Positions 62,315 through 64,000 of a stretch of 64,000 nt of DNA are shown here, piece after piece. How positions within the stretch are numbered: position 1 is the stretch's first letter; every line of letters starts with the position of its first letter. A program made the position numbers and the translations under genes. Origin of the DNA: Pantoea sp. RIT-PI-b (lineage in GTDB: Bacteria; Pseudomonadota; Gammaproteobacteria; Enterobacterales; Enterobacteriaceae); assembly GCF_001187905.1 (NCBI RefSeq), contig NZ_LGIS01000017.1:186001-250000 (forward strand), given 5' to 3'. Under the pieces are notes generated by a model. That model saw nothing but the letters and a program-made list of their open reading frames with translations, was not told where the DNA came from and did not search any database.

Positions 62315-62572
62315 ATGGACTTTAAAAAGTTCGAAGCCATTCTACATCTGTGGAAAGATCTGCACTTCACGGAAATAACGCTACAACAGCGTGATAATAA
62401 AAGCGAAATCTACGCCACTGGCACAAATAATCACACCCAGAGTCAGCTCTATATTTGCAACGTTGCCGATGATATTTCCCCGCAGGCGCAACTTAAACAG
62501 CTGCGTACGTGGCTCCACAGAATTAATTTAGGCAGGTCGAAACGCATGCTGGTGAGTGCGGAAAAAGAGTAA
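62315..62572 (+). CDS. Small protein of unknown function
   Basis: 85 residues from ATG 62315, SD AGGA seven bases before it. The sequence MDFKKFEAILHLWKDLHFTEITLQQRDNKSEIYATG is rich in charged residues and has no signal or TM segment. The C-terminal part (ISPQAQLKQLRTWLHRINLGRSKRMLVSAEKE) looks helical. No family recognised. It stands between the membrane gene and the ariR group; 160 bases separate it from the next frame. Confidence 0.5.
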   Translation: MDFKKFEAILHLWKDLHFTEITLQQRDNKSEIYATGTNNHTQSQLYICNVADDISPQAQLKQLRTWLHRINLGRSKRMLVSAEKE

Positions 62573-62736
62573 ACGGCTGGCGCTAAATATCGCCGACTCA
62601 CCTTCACCTTTATCAATACCTATCGACACTTTTTCGCTTCGCTTATTTACAGCGGATAAAGCCGACCGCACGAAAAACATATCGTCAGATTATTCGCCAT
62701 GTCACACTGTATATACATACAAGTATCGGAGGTGAC

Positions 62737-62937
62737 GTGAGAGATGAAAGCCGTCCAACATCGGATCTGTATGCGCTAATTGGTATCGCGGTGGCGGAAT
62801 TTATCAGGGAAGAGCGGGTATTTAAGGCGCACGATATTTCGTTGTCATTGCATGTCATGAAGTTGGGAACTAACGATGAGGAGTTTCGACATCTTTGCGA
62901 TGCCGCGATGCGATTACTGGCAGATTTGATGCACTAA
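62737..62937 (+). CDS. Small protein with GTG start, unknown function
   Basis: 66 residues from GTG 62737. SD GGAGGT is only three bases from the GTG, closer than usual. Sequence DLYALIGIAVAEFIREERVFKAHDISLSLHVMKLGTNDEEFRHLCDAAMRLLADLMH is helix-rich and bears a loose resemblance in layout to small fumarase D-like proteins, which I do not press. No signal or TM segment. Convergent with ariR; a GC hairpin at 62939-62965 separates the two. Confidence 0.5.
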   Translation: MRDESRPTSDLYALIGIAVAEFIREERVFKAHDISLSLHVMKLGTNDEEFRHLCDAAMRLLADLMH

Positions 62938-62938
62938 C

Positions 62939-62965
62939 GTGCCCCCCAAATGAGCTGGGGGACAC
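62939..62965. terminator. Hairpin between the GTG gene and ariR
   Basis: GTGCCCCC pairs with GGGGGACAC (one bulge) in the 37-base gap between two convergent genes. No T-run, so at most a weak terminator. Confidence 0.45.
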
Positions 62966-62974
62966 GATGAATTG

Positions 62975-63241
62975 TCAGGCGTCGTCTGGCGTATAGCCCA
63001 CTACAATTTCCAGCGTTCTGCGCAGGATATCTGCCTCAGCACTTCCCTCTGCGGTTTCCAGCGCCATAATCAGGCAGAGAATAATGGCTTTATTACTGAC
63101 GCGTCCTTCCGTTGCCAGCACGTGGCGGATAACCTTGTCCAATACGGCAGCTTCGTTTCTTAACGTGCTGTCTGCATTGCGAAAATGCTCTGCCAACTCG
63201 GTGTCAGGCAGCGCAGAATAGAGGTCGTGATTTTCCGGCAT
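62975..63241 (-). CDS. ariR: AriR/YmgB biofilm and acid-resistance regulator
   Basis: 88 residues from ATG 63241, the E. coli length; a ten-codon upstream extension has no family support. The C-terminal half is diagnostic: AEADILRRTLEIVVGYTPDDA here against [22 protein letters not shown] in E. coli AriR. AriR is a small Hha-like all-helical dimer that alters biofilm formation and acid resistance; in E. coli its operon is repressed by the blue-light-linked repressor BluR. Follows ymgA in the same direction. Confidence 0.88.
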   Translation of the reverse strand: MPENHDLYSALPDTELAEHFRNADSTLRNEAAVLDKVIRHVLATEGRVSNKAIILCLIMALETAEGSAEADILRRTLEIVVGYTPDDA

Positions 63242-63306
63242 GATTCCAGTCCCGTACTGATAGCGATACATTCAAATTATCTTCACTAAACGCGAGCCAC
63301 AATCGG

Positions 63307-63597
63307 TCAATGTTTGCGATTGCTGCCAGACTGTTCTTTATTGCCAAACAACTGCAGAACGTTGTCTCTTTCCGGCTGCTCTTCCCGCCGTTTCTTGCCA
63401 GCCGAAATACTGGCGCGCACATCGGTAATGGCGGCAATAATGGCCTCACGCCGATGGTTATCGCTGCTCTGCTCTTTCATGCGCATGAGTTGGTCGATCA
63501 ACGCCTGAGTATTAACGGGGCCCGCCTGCTGCAACAGCACCAATGCCGCTTCCCCAATAATCTCATCGATTAATTTCTGGTGTTCACTTCTATTCAT
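63307..63597 (-). CDS. ymgA: YmgA-like small biofilm connector protein
   Basis: 96 residues resembling E. coli YmgA: EIIGEAALVLLQQAGPVNTQALIDQLMRMKEQSSDNHRREAIIAAITDV here, with the same helix pattern and a basic tail (LFGNKEQSGSNRKH). In E. coli YmgA and AriR act on the Rcs phosphorelay. A second ATG 14 bases upstream (63611) starts a five-codon frame whose stop overlaps the ymgA ATG. Sits between ycgZ and ariR, as in E. coli. Confidence 0.8.
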   Translation of the reverse strand: MNRSEHQKLIDEIIGEAALVLLQQAGPVNTQALIDQLMRMKEQSSDNHRREAIIAAITDVRASISAGKKRREEQPERDNVLQLFGNKEQSGSNRKH

Positions 63598-63775
63598 AAC
63601 GAATTATTCATAACGAATCTCTGAACGCCGCTTCGCCCCGGACCGGGAACAACGGCAGAATGGATGCGCTACCGGAGAAATGTAGCGCAGTACAGCCCGT
63701 CACAGGTCATGCATGAAGCAGTGCGTTATCAGAGTAAAGTCTTATAGTTGTACAACCTGGACGTTAAACCTGCTC

Positions 63776-64000
63776 TCAGCTTTCGCGTTCGAATAACAAG
63801 CCGATCAGCTGATGATAGTGATGCTCTTCTTCCGCATTGGCGGCCAATTCGAGTCTGCGAAGCAGCTTGGTGCACAGTGATTTACGGTTGAGATTACGTC
63901 CTTCGCGTAAGATTTCAACCACGATCTGGCCCAGTGTTTCCTGCTGCGATGGCAGAGATGCTTTGCTGAAATAGTTGGCAATGGCCTCGACTGAACTCGG
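63776..64000 (-). CDS. ycgZ: YcgZ-like connector protein, cut by window edge
   Basis: Partial: 74 codons plus stop are visible, the N-terminus lying beyond 64000. The translated end EAIANYFSKASLPSQQETLG and RKSLCTKLLRRLE..EEEHHYHQLIGLLFERES matches E. coli YcgZ closely. With ymgA and ariR it forms the ycgZ-ymgA-ariR operon, regulated by BluR in E. coli and acting through RcsCDB on colanic acid and curli. About nine N-terminal residues are missing by comparison. Start codon and promoter are outside the window. Confidence 0.9.
   Translation of the reverse strand, partial: PSSVEAIANYFSKASLPSQQETLGQIVVEILREGRNLNRKSLCTKLLRRLELAANAEEEHHYHQLIGLLFERES

Overview
The window is enterobacterial chromosome. 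The thrS-infC-rpmI-rplT-pheM-pheS-pheT-ihfA block, a complete astCADBE operon, kduID, flhDC-motAB-cheAW and otsBA, all with E. coli-like lengths and motifs, point to the Erwiniaceae (a Pantoea- or Erwinia-like species). That placement rests on gene content and recalled protein similarity, not on a database search. No prophage, insertion sequence, CRISPR array, rRNA or tRNA gene was seen.

Layout. 1-9 kb: vitamin B12 permease gene btuC, a small DUF2502 secreted protein, then the translation operon from ihfA back to thrS, all on the minus strand, with the pheM leader peptide, its attenuator and the AUU start of infC visible. 9-21 kb: single genes and small operons on both strands: ydiY, an orphan GhoS-like gene, yniA/yniB/hxpB, kduID behind a KdgR-type operator, ydjM and cho each behind LexA boxes, tcyP, osmE, a Bcr-type efflux gene, nadE and spy. 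22-28 kb: the arginine succinyltransferase operon astCADBE behind a sigma-54 promoter, next to a 72-bp tandem array of REP-like hairpins. 29-32 kb: a general porin and a YchO-type inverse autotransporter. 32-39 kb: a ribose-type ABC importer with a DUF2291 lipoprotein and two short-chain dehydrogenases, divergent from a DeoR-family regulator; this looks like a polyol or sugar uptake and oxidation unit of unknown substrate. 39-53.5 kb: chemotaxis and motor cluster flhDC-motAB-cheAW-three receptors-cheRBYZ. 54.5-57 kb: trehalose synthesis otsBA. 57-64 kb: an accessory stretch with an outer-membrane barrel, fucO, a manganese catalase, four small genes I do not recognise, and the ycgZ-ymgA-ariR group cut by the right edge.

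How the parts connect. FlhDC is the master activator of the motor and chemotaxis genes beside it. The three receptors each sit behind a sigma-28-like promoter and end in the NWETF tail that tethers CheR and CheB; the receptor nearest cheR keeps the Tsr serine-binding residues, the other two do not. Stress functions (osmE, spy, otsBA, manganese catalase, ycgZ-ymgA-ariR) recur through the window.

The most interesting leads are the uncharacterised ABC/DUF2291/SDR/DeoR unit inserted where flhBA lies in E. coli, the two-gene membrane module at 61.2-62.2 kb, the receptor pair with changed ligand residues and a co-duplicated intergenic repeat, and a family of seven short palindromes of the form GGTCGCCAT-N2-ATGGCGACC placed between genes.
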